A stretch of 31,780 bases of DNA from CAYXEN01 sp964464035 (GTDB lineage Bacteria; Krumholzibacteriota; Krumholzibacteriia; WVZY01), in NCBI GenBank assembly GCA_964464035.1, contig CAYXEN010000026.1, positions 1-31,780 of the forward strand, given 5' to 3'. Below, piece after piece: positions 16,352 to 24,865 of this stretch (its first letter is position 1; the number at the start of each line of letters is the position of its first letter). Under the pieces are notes generated by a model. That model ran no database searches and had not been told where the DNA came from. It saw nothing but the letters and a program-made list of their open reading frames with translations. Position numbers and translations under genes: made by a program.

Positions 16352-19300
16352 CCCGCTACTTCATCCGCCACCCTGTTACAATGTGGATGATTTTCGTCGC
16401 CTTCCTCTTGCTGGGCGTCTACTCCATACCTCATCTTCGTATCGAAGCCGTCCCTGAAGTCGACCTGCCCACCTTGACCGTCCAGACCACTTGGAGCAGC
16501 GCATCCCCTCTCGCCGTCCAGCGCTCGATAACCATTCCGATCGAGGAAGCGGTTCAAAAGCTTCGGGGGGTTCAGAAGATCAAGTCCATCAGCTCCGCCG
16601 GGCGTTCCCAGGTCGAGGTGTCCTTCCGCCGTAACACCAACCTGGAATTCGCCAGGGTTGAATTGAACGAACAACTCGGCTCGGTGCGAAGGACTCTACC
16701 TCCCAACGCCGGCCAACCGTACGTCGTACCCTACGTTCCGGAAGAGTTCAAGACCGATGCCTTCTTCACTTTCGGCATCGAGTCTTCGCTCGACCCGAAC
16801 CAGCTCCGGGAGATGGCGGAGGACTGGGTGGTGCCAAGGTTACTCGCCATCGAAGGTATAGCGGACGCCACGGTCATGGGCGGAGCCCGCCGCCTCATAA
16901 AGGTCGTCTTGGATCGCCACAAGCTCGACATGTACGGGATCTCCCCCGACGACGTGCTGGGCGCCATCGAGAGGCTCGACGACGTCGCCGGAGCGGGTGC
17001 CGTCTACAGGTACGGGCGAAGGAGCTTCGTGTCCGTGCGAAGCTCGGCGGATATCCGGAGGATCAAGAACGCCGTCGTCGCCATGAGGGGTGACAAGTTG
17101 TTCAGATTGGACATGCTGGGCGAAGTCAGGCTGGCTCATGAAGATCCGGTCTATTTCGTGCGTGCCGACGGCAAGAACGTCGTCAGGGTCTCCGTCGAGA
17201 AACGAAGCGGAACGAACACGATCAGCGTCAGCAAGGCTTTGCGCAAAGCCCTTCCCGAGATCGAAAGAGCGGTCCCCTTCGACGTCAAGTTCCACGTGGA
17301 CGATGACCAGGGGGAGGAGCTCGAACAGAAGCTGGATGATCTCGTCCTGCGCTCGTTCGTCATACTCGGGCTTCTGTTCGTCCTGCTGATCGCCACGTTG
17401 CGCAGGGTCAGGTTGACACTGATCGTCACCGGATCCATCATCTTCTCGGTTCTCATATCATTGAGCCTTTTCTACTTCTTCGGCATCTCCGTCAACTTCA
17501 TAACCATCAGCGGCCTCACGGTCTGCTTCGGCATGATCCTGGACAACAGCATCCTCGTGCTGGATGCCATTCACAGGCGCGCCGCCGCCATGGAAAAAGC
17601 GGGTGAGGCCGGGCTCTCCATGCGTACCAAGCTCAAGGTGGCCTTGGAGACGGTGGCCGGAGGCACCGAAGAGGTCTTCTTTCCTATCCTGGCCACGACC
17701 CTCACCACGATGGTCGCCTTCGTCTCGTTCATCTTTCTTTCCGGCAGGCTGGCACTCTATTACATTCCTCTCGCCGTATCCGTCGCCACCGCGCTCGGAG
17801 CTTCTCTCTTCGTAGCCTTCGGCTGGGTCCCCGTAGTCGTGCACGACTGGTGGGCCCGGCCGCTCGTCAAGAGAACCGGTGACGGGCCCAACGAAATAAC
17901 CGACCCCGCCGAACTCGCCCCGTACGTGGAAGATCTTCCCGATCTCGAAGCAAGGCCGCCGTTCATCGAACGCGTCTTCGACCGCCTTCAACGTTTCTGG
18001 TTCATAATGGTCCCCGCTCTCTGCGTGCTCCTCGTATGGGGATGGCACGTCTACGACACCAAGGTGATCAAGGGCGGTTTTTGGCGCATGCCCGACAAAG
18101 AGCAGCTCATCGTCTATCTGGAAATGCCCTCGGGCACCGACATCGAGCTCACTTCCGAAACCTTCCTGGCCTTCGAACGAGCTCTGCAGCCGATTCCCAA
18201 CGGCGCGAGAATGCGTTCACAAGTCTGGGGAAACCAAGCGTTCATGACCATAGAGTTCAGCGACTCTCTCAAGAGGACGGAGATCCCGATGTACTACAGG
18301 GCCCTCCTGACCGAGCAAGCCGACCAGTTGGGCGGTTCTTCGATTTTCATATCCGGCTTCTCCGATACTCCGTACATAAAAGGAACGTTCCAGGGATCCG
18401 CGCTCAATTCCCTCATAAAGATAACGGGCTACAACTCCAAACGATTGAAAGCGATATGTGAGAGGACGCTCAACCAGATCCGCCAAAACCGCAGGGTGAG
18501 GAACGCACGCATAACCACCGGGGCACGTTTCACCCGAGCCTTCCAGGATGAGATCGTCATCAACCTGGATCGTTACAAGCTAGCAGCCAACGCCTTGAGC
18601 GCCGCCCAGGTGGTGCGGCACATCCAAAGACTCCTCGGCGTCGATATTCCCTGGATGATGCAGGTTGAAGGCGAGAGGCAACGCATTCAATTGAGCTTCA
18701 GCGACTCAGACAGCCTCGAATACGACGCTGCCCTGAAGACACTCATAAGAAACCAGCGGGGGGAATGGGTGAGGCTGGGAGACCTCGTTCAGGCGGAGAT
18801 CAGGCCCTTGACGGGAACCATCGTGCGGGAGAACCAGAAGTACTCCTCGTACATCAACTGGGAGTACATCGGCACTGAAGCGATGCGACAATCTTTCATC
18901 AAGCACGTTCTTGCCGGTTTGACCCTGCCTTACGGTTATGAGGCCGAGGAGGCGAAGAGGGAATTCTTCACCAAGCAGGAGGAAGAAGAACTCGCCTTGA
19001 CGATAGTTCTGGCGATCGCTTTCATATTCATGGTTCTCGCTGCTCTCTTCGAGAGTATTTCCCTTCCCCTCCTCGTGTTGTTGTCCTTGCCCATGTCCAT
19101 GGTCGGCGTCTTCCTCGCGTTCTGGTGGACGGAATCGACATTCGATTCGTCCGCGCGCATCGGACTCGTCCTGCTCTTCGGAATCGTGGTGAACAACGCC
19201 ATTCTGCTGGTAAGTCGCTTTCGTACCGAGGCGGCCGGCATCCTGAAAATAAAGCTTGGCCGGGATCCGGGCGCGCACGCCGCTCTCTTTCCGCGAACGA

Positions 19301-19662
19301 GAAAACAAGTCGGCGGGATCGACATGGCTCTCCTTCCCGCCGGCGAGAGGATCGCTTTGCTCAGGCGGGCGGTGGCCAGGGCCACTCACATACGCCTGCG
19401 CTCCATACTCCTCACCAGCTCGACAACCATCGTCGGTCTCGCCCCGCTGCTCTTCCACTTCGGCGAGACCAAGGACAAGGATATTTGGGAGAATCTCGCG
19501 CTCGCCTCCATCGGCGGCATCGCTGCCAGCACGGTACTGATCGTATTGACTATCCCTCCCCTGTACTACTTCTGCGTGAGAACTGCATGGGTCTTGAGGA
19601 AGCTTGCCTCGCGGCTTCTTCGCAGACTCCAGCGATATTCCCGGCCGGCTCGTCCCGCTTGA
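16348..19662 (+). CDS. RND efflux pump subunit 2 (AcrB/MdtC-like, enlarged)
   Basis: A 1104-residue RND transporter, longer than AcrB. It has TM1 (about 9-28), first porter domain (VPEVDLPTLTVQTTW), TM2-TM6 (about 335-495), a long cytoplasmic linker, TM7 near 555, a second porter domain, and TM8-TM12 (about 885-1090). In TM4 the relay site is D399-N400 (GMILDNSILVLD) and in TM10 N949-N950 (GIVVNNAILLV), so AcrB Lys940 is missing. The TM10-TM11 loop is extended by roughly 25 residues over AcrB, including LGRDPGAHAALFPRTRKQ. It overlaps subunit 1 by ATGA, so both are probably made in equal amounts. The gene ends nine bases from the convergent SGNH hydrolase gene; no clear terminator is visible. 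Confidence 0.93.
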   Translation: MTRYFIRHPVTMWMIFVAFLLLGVYSIPHLRIEAVPEVDLPTLTVQTTWSSASPLAVQRSITIPIEEAVQKLRGVQKIKSISSAGRSQVEVSFRRNTNLEFARVELNEQLGSVRRTLPPNAGQPYVVPYVPEEFKTDAFFTFGIESSLDPNQLREMAEDWVVPRLLAIEGIADATVMGGARRLIKVVLDRHKLDMYGISPDDVLGAIERLDDVAGAGAVYRYGRRSFVSVRSSADIRRIKNAVVAMRGDKLFRLDMLGEVRLAHEDPVYFVRADGKNVVRVSVEKRSGTNTISVSKALRKALPEIERAVPFDVKFHVDDDQGEELEQKLDDLVLRSFVILGLLFVLLIATLRRVRLTLIVTGSIIFSVLISLSLFYFFGISVNFITISGLTVCFGMILDNSILVLDAIHRRAAAMEKAGEAGLSMRTKLKVALETVAGGTEEVFFPILATTLTTMVAFVSFIFLSGRLALYYIPLAVSVATALGASLFVAFGWVPVVVHDWWARPLVKRTGDGPNEITDPAELAPYVEDLPDLEARPPFIERVFDRLQRFWFIMVPALCVLLVWGWHVYDTKVIKGGFWRMPDKEQLIVYLEMPSGTDIELTSETFLAFERALQPIPNGARMRSQVWGNQAFMTIEFSDSLKRTEIPMYYRALLTEQADQLGGSSIFISGFSDTPYIKGTFQGSALNSLIKITGYNSKRLKAICERTLNQIRQNRRVRNARITTGARFTRAFQDEIVINLDRYKLAANALSAAQVVRHIQRLLGVDIPWMMQVEGERQRIQLSFSDSDSLEYDAALKTLIRNQRGEWVRLGDLVQAEIRPLTGTIVRENQKYSSYINWEYIGTEAMRQSFIKHVLAGLTLPYGYEAEEAKREFFTKQEEEELALTIVLAIAFIFMVLAALFESISLPLLVLLSLPMSMVGVFLAFWWTESTFDSSARIGLVLLFGIVVNNAILLVSRFRTEAAGILKIKLGRDPGAHAALFPRTRKQVGGIDMALLPAGERIALLRRAVARATHIRLRSILLTSSTTIVGLAPLLFHFGETKDKDIWENLALASIGGIAASTVLIVLTIPPLYYFCVRTAWVLRKLASRLLRRLQRYSRPARPA

Positions 19663-19671
19663 ATCATCGAT

Positions 19672-20901
19672 CTAGTTTCCTGATCTCTCCTTCAATGCCC
19701 CGACGACGGCGGCGAACGAGTCCATTCCAAGGGCGCGATCTAAGTCCGCTTCCAGCCCGTAACGAGAGCCAAGCAGCTCGAGAAGGGCCCACGCGGCCAG
19801 CGCATGACCTCTTCGGTCGGGATGCGGGTCGCTTGCAAAATAGAGGGGAAAGGACTTCGATACCTTCTTGAACACTCCCAACGGATAGGCGAACGGTATT
19901 TCATGCAAAGCCAGGAAGTCGTTCAACCTCCGGTACGGAGCCGAAAAATCCAGCAACCCGCTGTCGATGCCCGATTCTTTGAGAAGCGAAGACTTCCAGT
20001 CCTCGTCCACTTCCAGTTTGGTCGGCAGCGCGAAGACGACGAGCTTCGCCCCGTCCCGTGTGCATTCCGCGTTCAAGCGCAATATGACGGCTTCGGTGAC
20101 TTTCCAGGCCTCGGCGAACCGGTCCGGGTACGCCTTCTCGTAGACCGTCCAGTAGGAATAGTGTCGCTCGAAATAATGCCCCGCGAACCCCGGCGGGAGA
20201 CCACTCCCCACTTCCCGCCTCTCCGCCCTCCAGCGATCGATTCGCCGCTTCACGAAGACGAGAAAACGGCTCTTCTTCAGGATCGCCTTCGCCCTTGGAG
20301 CATTCCGTGGCTCCGGTCTGGCGAGCTTTGCCTTTGTGAGGAAGAGAGAGTCGGAGCGGATGACGAACCTGGGCTTGGGGGAGGCGCCCAGGTAGAGATG
20401 ATCGAGCATGTTGTTGAGAACGTCGTTGCTAAGCGTCAATGTCAATATCACGAGATCGGGATGGAGATTTCGTCCCTTCCGCTCGTAGTAGAGCAGCTCC
20501 TGGTCGTTTCCCCACCCCGGGACCCCTGCATTCAACACCTCGACATCGTCGCCGAGGGCTCTCTGCATGATATCTGAAAAACGATCACCATAGTCGAGGC
20601 CGATACCGAAGGCGACGGAATCACCGAGGATGAGTATCCGCTTCTTGCCCGATTCCCGCTTCTCCGGGATTTCCCTGTCTCTGAGTCCCAGCGAGTTTAC
20701 CTCGACCAGGTAGTCGAACCCCTTCCCGTAGTCCACGCTGCGCATGTGTGATCCGGGCACGAGACTCCAGCCGAGAGCGTCGTCGAACCCGATCACCACG
20801 CCCAGGCTCTCCGGATAATAGACCAGGCGCGTCACCGCCTCGGCGAGAAGAAACATGACGGCGAGTGATGCGAACGCGAGCAAGAGGTTCTTCTTGTCCA
20901 T
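19672..20901 (-). CDS. Membrane-anchored SGNH/GDSL-family hydrolase
   Basis: A 409-residue protein with one N-terminal membrane segment (about residues 5-24) and an SGNH hydrolase domain facing the periplasm. The nucleophile block is ILGDSVAFGIG (Ser95); the acid-histidine block is DPHPDRRGH (D358, H360). Between them lie NAGVPGWGNDQ, giving the oxyanion Gly/Asn features, and a long insertion with basic character. SGNH enzymes of this layout are esterases or deacetylases acting on cell-surface polysaccharide or lipid; the substrate is not readable. Start choice is uncertain: ATG at 20901 begins just before the anchor, while an in-frame GTG at 20934 overlaps the upstream peptidase stop by four bases (GTGA) and would add 11 residues. 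Neither has a strong Shine-Dalgarno. It is probably the last gene of the long minus-strand run. Confidence 0.82.
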   Translation of the reverse strand: MDKKNLLLAFASLAVMFLLAEAVTRLVYYPESLGVVIGFDDALGWSLVPGSHMRSVDYGKGFDYLVEVNSLGLRDREIPEKRESGKKRILILGDSVAFGIGLDYGDRFSDIMQRALGDDVEVLNAGVPGWGNDQELLYYERKGRNLHPDLVILTLTLSNDVLNNMLDHLYLGASPKPRFVIRSDSLFLTKAKLARPEPRNAPRAKAILKKSRFLVFVKRRIDRWRAERREVGSGLPPGFAGHYFERHYSYWTVYEKAYPDRFAEAWKVTEAVILRLNAECTRDGAKLVVFALPTKLEVDEDWKSSLLKESGIDSGLLDFSAPYRRLNDFLALHEIPFAYPLGVFKKVSKSFPLYFASDPHPDRRGHALAAWALLELLGSRYGLEADLDRALGMDSFAAVVGALKERSGN

Positions 20902-20930
20902 CCATACCACGGCTCTTTCGCCATTCCCGA

Positions 20931-23900
20931 TCACTTTGTCTTTACCGGCGGTGCGGGTCGCCGGGGCATGCTCATCGGTTCGGCTTTAATCTCTTTTTCC
21001 AGCTCCGCTATGGCGGCGTCCAGCTGGGGATCCTTTCCTTCTATCACCGACTTGGGATCGTTTTCCACGACAAGGTCCGGATCTACGCCGTGATTCTCGA
21101 TCGACCACGTGCCGTCCGTGGACACGAAACCGTATTCAGGAACGAACACGCTGCCGCCGTCGAGCAACGGCCCGTGGCTCGTGATGCCGATCACACCTCC
21201 CCACGAACGCTTGCCTATCAGCTTCCCCAGGCCCGCCTTCTTGAACATCGCCGGAAAGATGTCACCGTCCGACGCCGAGGTCTCGTTCAAGAGACAAACC
21301 AGGTGCCCGTGAAACGTCTTCTCGGGATAAGTATAGGGGTAATCACTGTTCCTCGAATAATCCACGCTGAGGAGCTTTCTTCCGAGTCTCTCGATTATCA
21401 TCTGCGAGACGTTTCCTCCCCCGTTCCCTCTCACATCCACGATCAGGCCTTCCTTGCGTATCTGCCCGTAGTACCATTTAATGAATTCCTGTATGCCTTT
21501 CGCGCCCATGTCCGGAATGTGCAGGTAGCCTATCCGGCCGTTCGTCTTCTCCTCCACGTACTTGCGCTTCGCCGCAACCCAGTTGTAGTAGATCAGGTTC
21601 CATTCGCTGGATACAGGCTTGTAGCGGACCTTGCGGGCTCCCTTGAAGCTCGGGCGCGAATTGATGGTGAGTTCGACCGGCCTGTCCGCTTTGTGCAGCA
21701 ACAACTTGTAGGGATTGACGTCGGGAGTCAATTCTTCGCCGTCTATCGCCAGGACGTAATCGCCCTCCCTCACGTCTATGCCTATCTCCGTCAACGGCGA
21801 ACGATAAGCGTCTTCTTCGTTCTGCCCTTCTAATATCTTCGCTATCCTGTATCGCCCCGCTTTCTCGTCCAGCTCGAAGCGCGCCCCCGGCAATCCGGCC
21901 TTGGGACGCTGGGGAATCTCGTAATCTCCGCCCGAAATATACGCATGAGATACGCTCAGTTCGGCGATCATCTCGCCGATGACATAATTCAAGTCGGAGC
22001 GGTGAGCCACGTACCGGAGAAGGGGTTTGTATTGCTCCCTGAGCGCTTCCCAGTCGTAGCCGTGCATGTTGGGGACGTAGAAGAAGTCCCTGAACCGTCG
22101 CCATACCTCGTTGAACACCTCCGCCCATTCCTGTGCGGGAACGCGATCAACCATGAGGCCCTTGGTGGACACGGTCTTCTTCGAACCGTCCGCCTCCGGC
22201 TTCACGTCGTACAAGTTGAAAGCGCCTGATTGCCGGACGAGAACCTTCTTCCCGTCCCGGGATAGCGCGTATCCGGATACCTTCTTAGTGATCGGCTTGG
22301 CCTCGCGCTTTTCGAGAGAGAAGATCATGAGCGCCGATTCTTTGTCACTCTTTCTACCGTAATAAAAGGCGGTGCCTTTTACGTAGACGAGGTTTCCCTC
22401 TATGGCCGCCAGGCCGTAGTAGTTGTCCGCCGGTACCGGCACCCTGGCCACGCGTGAGGCGAGGCCGTCGAAGTCTATCTTGATGTATCCCTTTTTCTTC
22501 TTGCTCTTCTCCTTCTTCGGCTCCTTTTCCTCCTCCAATGCGACCTCGTCGCTCCGGGGCGGGAAAGGATGCTCAACGTCTTTTCTCAGCGCGACCGCGA
22601 AAATGCAGGTTTCCCGATCCAGCACGTAGTTCCACTCGATGGAGCCTATCTGCGGCGCATACTCCCTGTCGCTGAGATAGAAGAGATATTTTCCATCCGG
22701 ACCCCAGGCGGGATCGTATTCGTTGAAATACGGTCCGGTGACCCTGTGGAGCTTCTCCTTGGATACGTCGTAGATGTAGATGGATTTCATCCGGTTGGGA
22801 TCCGTCAGGCTGAATGCGAGATATCCGCCGTTCGGCGACCACTCGTAGTCGAGAACCTGATTGTCCCTCTCATCGGCTACTTCCTTGACCTCCTTGTTCG
22901 CTACCGTCAGAACGAACAGCTTGCCGTTCTTGTCGCTGAACGCGATCCGCTTGCCGTCCGGCGACCAGACCGGCCGGTAACGCATGCAATTTCCGTCATT
23001 GGTGAGCCGCGTCACCTCGCCGGAACCGTCCTGGTCGACGAGGTAGATCTCCTCCTCGCCGTCTCTGTCGGATATGAACGCTATCTTCTTGCCGTCCGGG
23101 GACCAGGCGGCCGCCTTGTCGTGAGCAAAGGAGGAGTTGGTCAGGTTCCGCGTGGGACCCTTCTCTATGGGCGCGGTGAATACGTCTCCCCTGGCCACGA
23201 AGAGCGCCCGCTTCCCCTTGGGGCTCAAGCCCCAGTCCTCGATCAGATTCGCGGCACAGACGTGGGCGGGCCGCATCGCCACGCCGTCGTTGGGAACGTA
23301 TATCGATATCTTCTCGTCGTCGCCCGTCCTCGTGTCGAAAACCCTGAGTTCCCCGTCGAGTTCGTAAACTATCCTTCCCTCCTCGTCTGCGCTCGGCCAC
23401 CTCACGTCCCACTCCGTCTCGTGGGTTATCTGCTGCGTCGCGCCGGTGGAAGGATCATAGGAATACAAGTTCAGCTTGCCGTCTCGATCTGAAGTGAAAT
23501 ATATCATGTCCCCGATCCACATGGGATCCCTGTCGCATCGCTTGCTGTCCGTGATCCTTTGCGCCTCCAGGGTCTCGAGATCGAATATGTAGAGATCCTG
23601 GGCCCATCCCCCCTCGTAGCGCTTCCACGTGCGGAAATCGCGCACGAGAGGCGAATACACGACCTTTTTTCCATCCGGCGAAAGATCCCCCGCACCGGAA
23701 ACGGGCATGGGCAACGCGACCGGCAACCCGCCTTCCATCGGCACAGTGTAGAGTCTGGATTCGGTGAGATCCCACCCGTCCCGGAGGGAACGAAAGAGAA
23801 CGGCTTTTCCATCCCTGGTCCAACCGTAGACTTGGTTGTCGTATCCCCAGCGCGGAGCCAGAGGACCGCGCGCCGGATAATAGGTCAGCTTGCGCGGAAT

Positions 23901-24212
23901 ACCCCCCTTGCTCGGAATCACGTAGACCTGCTCGTCACCGTCGTATTGCCCGGTGAACGCGATCCACTCGCCGTCCGGCGAGAATTTAGGGAACAGTTCC
24001 AAACCCGGATGAGCAGTGAGACGAAACGCCTCGCCTCCCGAACTCGGCGCGATCCACAGATCCCCCGCATAGCAGAACACCACCTTGTCACCGTGGATGT
24101 CCGGAAAGCGGAGAAGCTTCGTCTGGGCCTCCAGCCGCGTCGTCGACAAGCCCAAGATCATCGCTACGAACAGTTGCAGGAAGATTGCTGCGTGGCGGGA
24201 CTTCTGCATCAT
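20931..24212 (-). CDS. Exported tricorn-type S41 peptidase (propeller-C1-PDZ-S41)
   Basis: A 1093-residue protease homologous to tricorn. A signal peptide (about 1-29, ending at EA-Q) is followed by PD40/TolB-like blades with repeated SPDGK motifs (about 35-540), an acidic-basic low-complexity linker rich in E and K (about 550-575), the C1 helical domain with Ser755-His756 (VSHAY), a PDZ domain (about 800-880), and the C-terminal S41 core. Core motifs are VDVRGNGGGNVSQMIIERL, NETSASDGD with the probable nucleophile Ser981, and SIENHGVDPD with Glu1039, so the tricorn tetrad is complete. It should cut peptides to short fragments in the periplasm. GGAGG precedes the ATG at 24212 (an ATG-ATG pair). 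The length is close to archaeal tricorn, which lacks a signal peptide. Confidence 0.93.
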   Translation of the reverse strand: MMQKSRHAAIFLQLFVAMILGLSTTRLEAQTKLLRFPDIHGDKVVFCYAGDLWIAPSSGGEAFRLTAHPGLELFPKFSPDGEWIAFTGQYDGDEQVYVIPSKGGIPRKLTYYPARGPLAPRWGYDNQVYGWTRDGKAVLFRSLRDGWDLTESRLYTVPMEGGLPVALPMPVSGAGDLSPDGKKVVYSPLVRDFRTWKRYEGGWAQDLYIFDLETLEAQRITDSKRCDRDPMWIGDMIYFTSDRDGKLNLYSYDPSTGATQQITHETEWDVRWPSADEEGRIVYELDGELRVFDTRTGDDEKISIYVPNDGVAMRPAHVCAANLIEDWGLSPKGKRALFVARGDVFTAPIEKGPTRNLTNSSFAHDKAAAWSPDGKKIAFISDRDGEEEIYLVDQDGSGEVTRLTNDGNCMRYRPVWSPDGKRIAFSDKNGKLFVLTVANKEVKEVADERDNQVLDYEWSPNGGYLAFSLTDPNRMKSIYIYDVSKEKLHRVTGPYFNEYDPAWGPDGKYLFYLSDREYAPQIGSIEWNYVLDRETCIFAVALRKDVEHPFPPRSDEVALEEEKEPKKEKSKKKKGYIKIDFDGLASRVARVPVPADNYYGLAAIEGNLVYVKGTAFYYGRKSDKESALMIFSLEKREAKPITKKVSGYALSRDGKKVLVRQSGAFNLYDVKPEADGSKKTVSTKGLMVDRVPAQEWAEVFNEVWRRFRDFFYVPNMHGYDWEALREQYKPLLRYVAHRSDLNYVIGEMIAELSVSHAYISGGDYEIPQRPKAGLPGARFELDEKAGRYRIAKILEGQNEEDAYRSPLTEIGIDVREGDYVLAIDGEELTPDVNPYKLLLHKADRPVELTINSRPSFKGARKVRYKPVSSEWNLIYYNWVAAKRKYVEEKTNGRIGYLHIPDMGAKGIQEFIKWYYGQIRKEGLIVDVRGNGGGNVSQMIIERLGRKLLSVDYSRNSDYPYTYPEKTFHGHLVCLLNETSASDGDIFPAMFKKAGLGKLIGKRSWGGVIGITSHGPLLDGGSVFVPEYGFVSTDGTWSIENHGVDPDLVVENDPKSVIEGKDPQLDAAIAELEKEIKAEPMSMPRRPAPPVKTK

Positions 24213-24395
24213 TCACACCTCCGATTATCGATTGGATGTCTGCTGATCCGTCGAAGAAACCGATAAAGCCCGTGGGGAAAGCTAGCGCCGGCACGGGGAA
24301 CCCTCACCACCCGGCGGAAGCATGGACATGCCGGTATCGTTTCATGTTACCAGATTTTCCGAGCGGAGGCCATGGGCAATTCAACCCCACCCGGA

Positions 24396-24815
24396 TCATT
24401 CCCCCACCATCTGCACGACGACTTCCCTCGTGCGCGGCCGATTGTCGAAGTCGAGGAGAACAAGCTGCTGCCATGTGCCAAGCACGAGTCTTCCATCGCT
24501 GAAGGGAATGCTCTGAGAAGTCTTGATCAGAAACGAACGCATGTGCGAAAAACCGTTGCCGTCGTGCCACGTGTCGTCGTGATGGTAAGGGCGCTTGGAG
24601 GGAAGGATCGCTTCCAGGAACTCGGGAATGTCTTCGAGAAGGCCGGGCTCGTATTCGATGGTGCCCACGGCGGCCGTGGACCCCGCCACGATCACGCACG
24701 CAATGCCCGAGCGAAGGCCCGAATCACCGATCGCTTCGTTCACGCGGGCGGTGATATCCTCCACGTGACAATACCCCTTGGTCTCGACTGAGAACCTCTC
24801 GGTCTTGACAGGCAT
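24396..24815 (-). CDS. YjbQ/UPF0047-family protein (reported secondary thiamin-phosphate synthase activity)
   Basis: A 139-residue single-domain cytosolic protein matching the whole YjbQ family. Conserved segments include GYCHVEDIT near residue 14, GIACVIVAGSTAAVGTIEYEPG (about 37-58), the metal-site-like HDGNGFSHMRSFLIKTSQSIPF (about 84-105), and LVLGTWQQLVLLDFDNRPRTREV (about 110-132). E. coli YjbQ can complement a thiE defect weakly, and the family is annotated as secondary thiamine-phosphate synthase; its main physiological role is unsettled. The start at 24815 follows GGAGG. The same frame stays open upstream into the peptidase gene, but only the part from 24815 is conserved in type. It lies 50 bases after the metallopeptidase gene and 183 bases before the tricorn gene. 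Confidence 0.9.
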   Translation of the reverse strand: MPVKTERFSVETKGYCHVEDITARVNEAIGDSGLRSGIACVIVAGSTAAVGTIEYEPGLLEDIPEFLEAILPSKRPYHHDDTWHDGNGFSHMRSFLIKTSQSIPFSDGRLVLGTWQQLVLLDFDNRPRTREVVVQMVGE

Positions 24816-24865
24816 CTTCAACACCTCCAGGCATCGATCACCATGCGCCCCGTTAAGGTACCGGT

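Noticed and set aside
22990..24000. Recurrent short DNA similarities (for example around 'ttgccgtccgg') as a DNA repeat array.
   Set aside because: They encode the repeated SPDGK motif of the propeller blades in the tricorn-type protein and vary in spacing, so they are protein repeats.
24265..24300. Stem of CCCGTG and CACGGG in the gap between YjbQ and the tricorn gene as a terminator.
   Set aside because: The loop is long (about 17 bases) and no T-run follows on the minus strand, so I do not count it as an intrinsic terminator.
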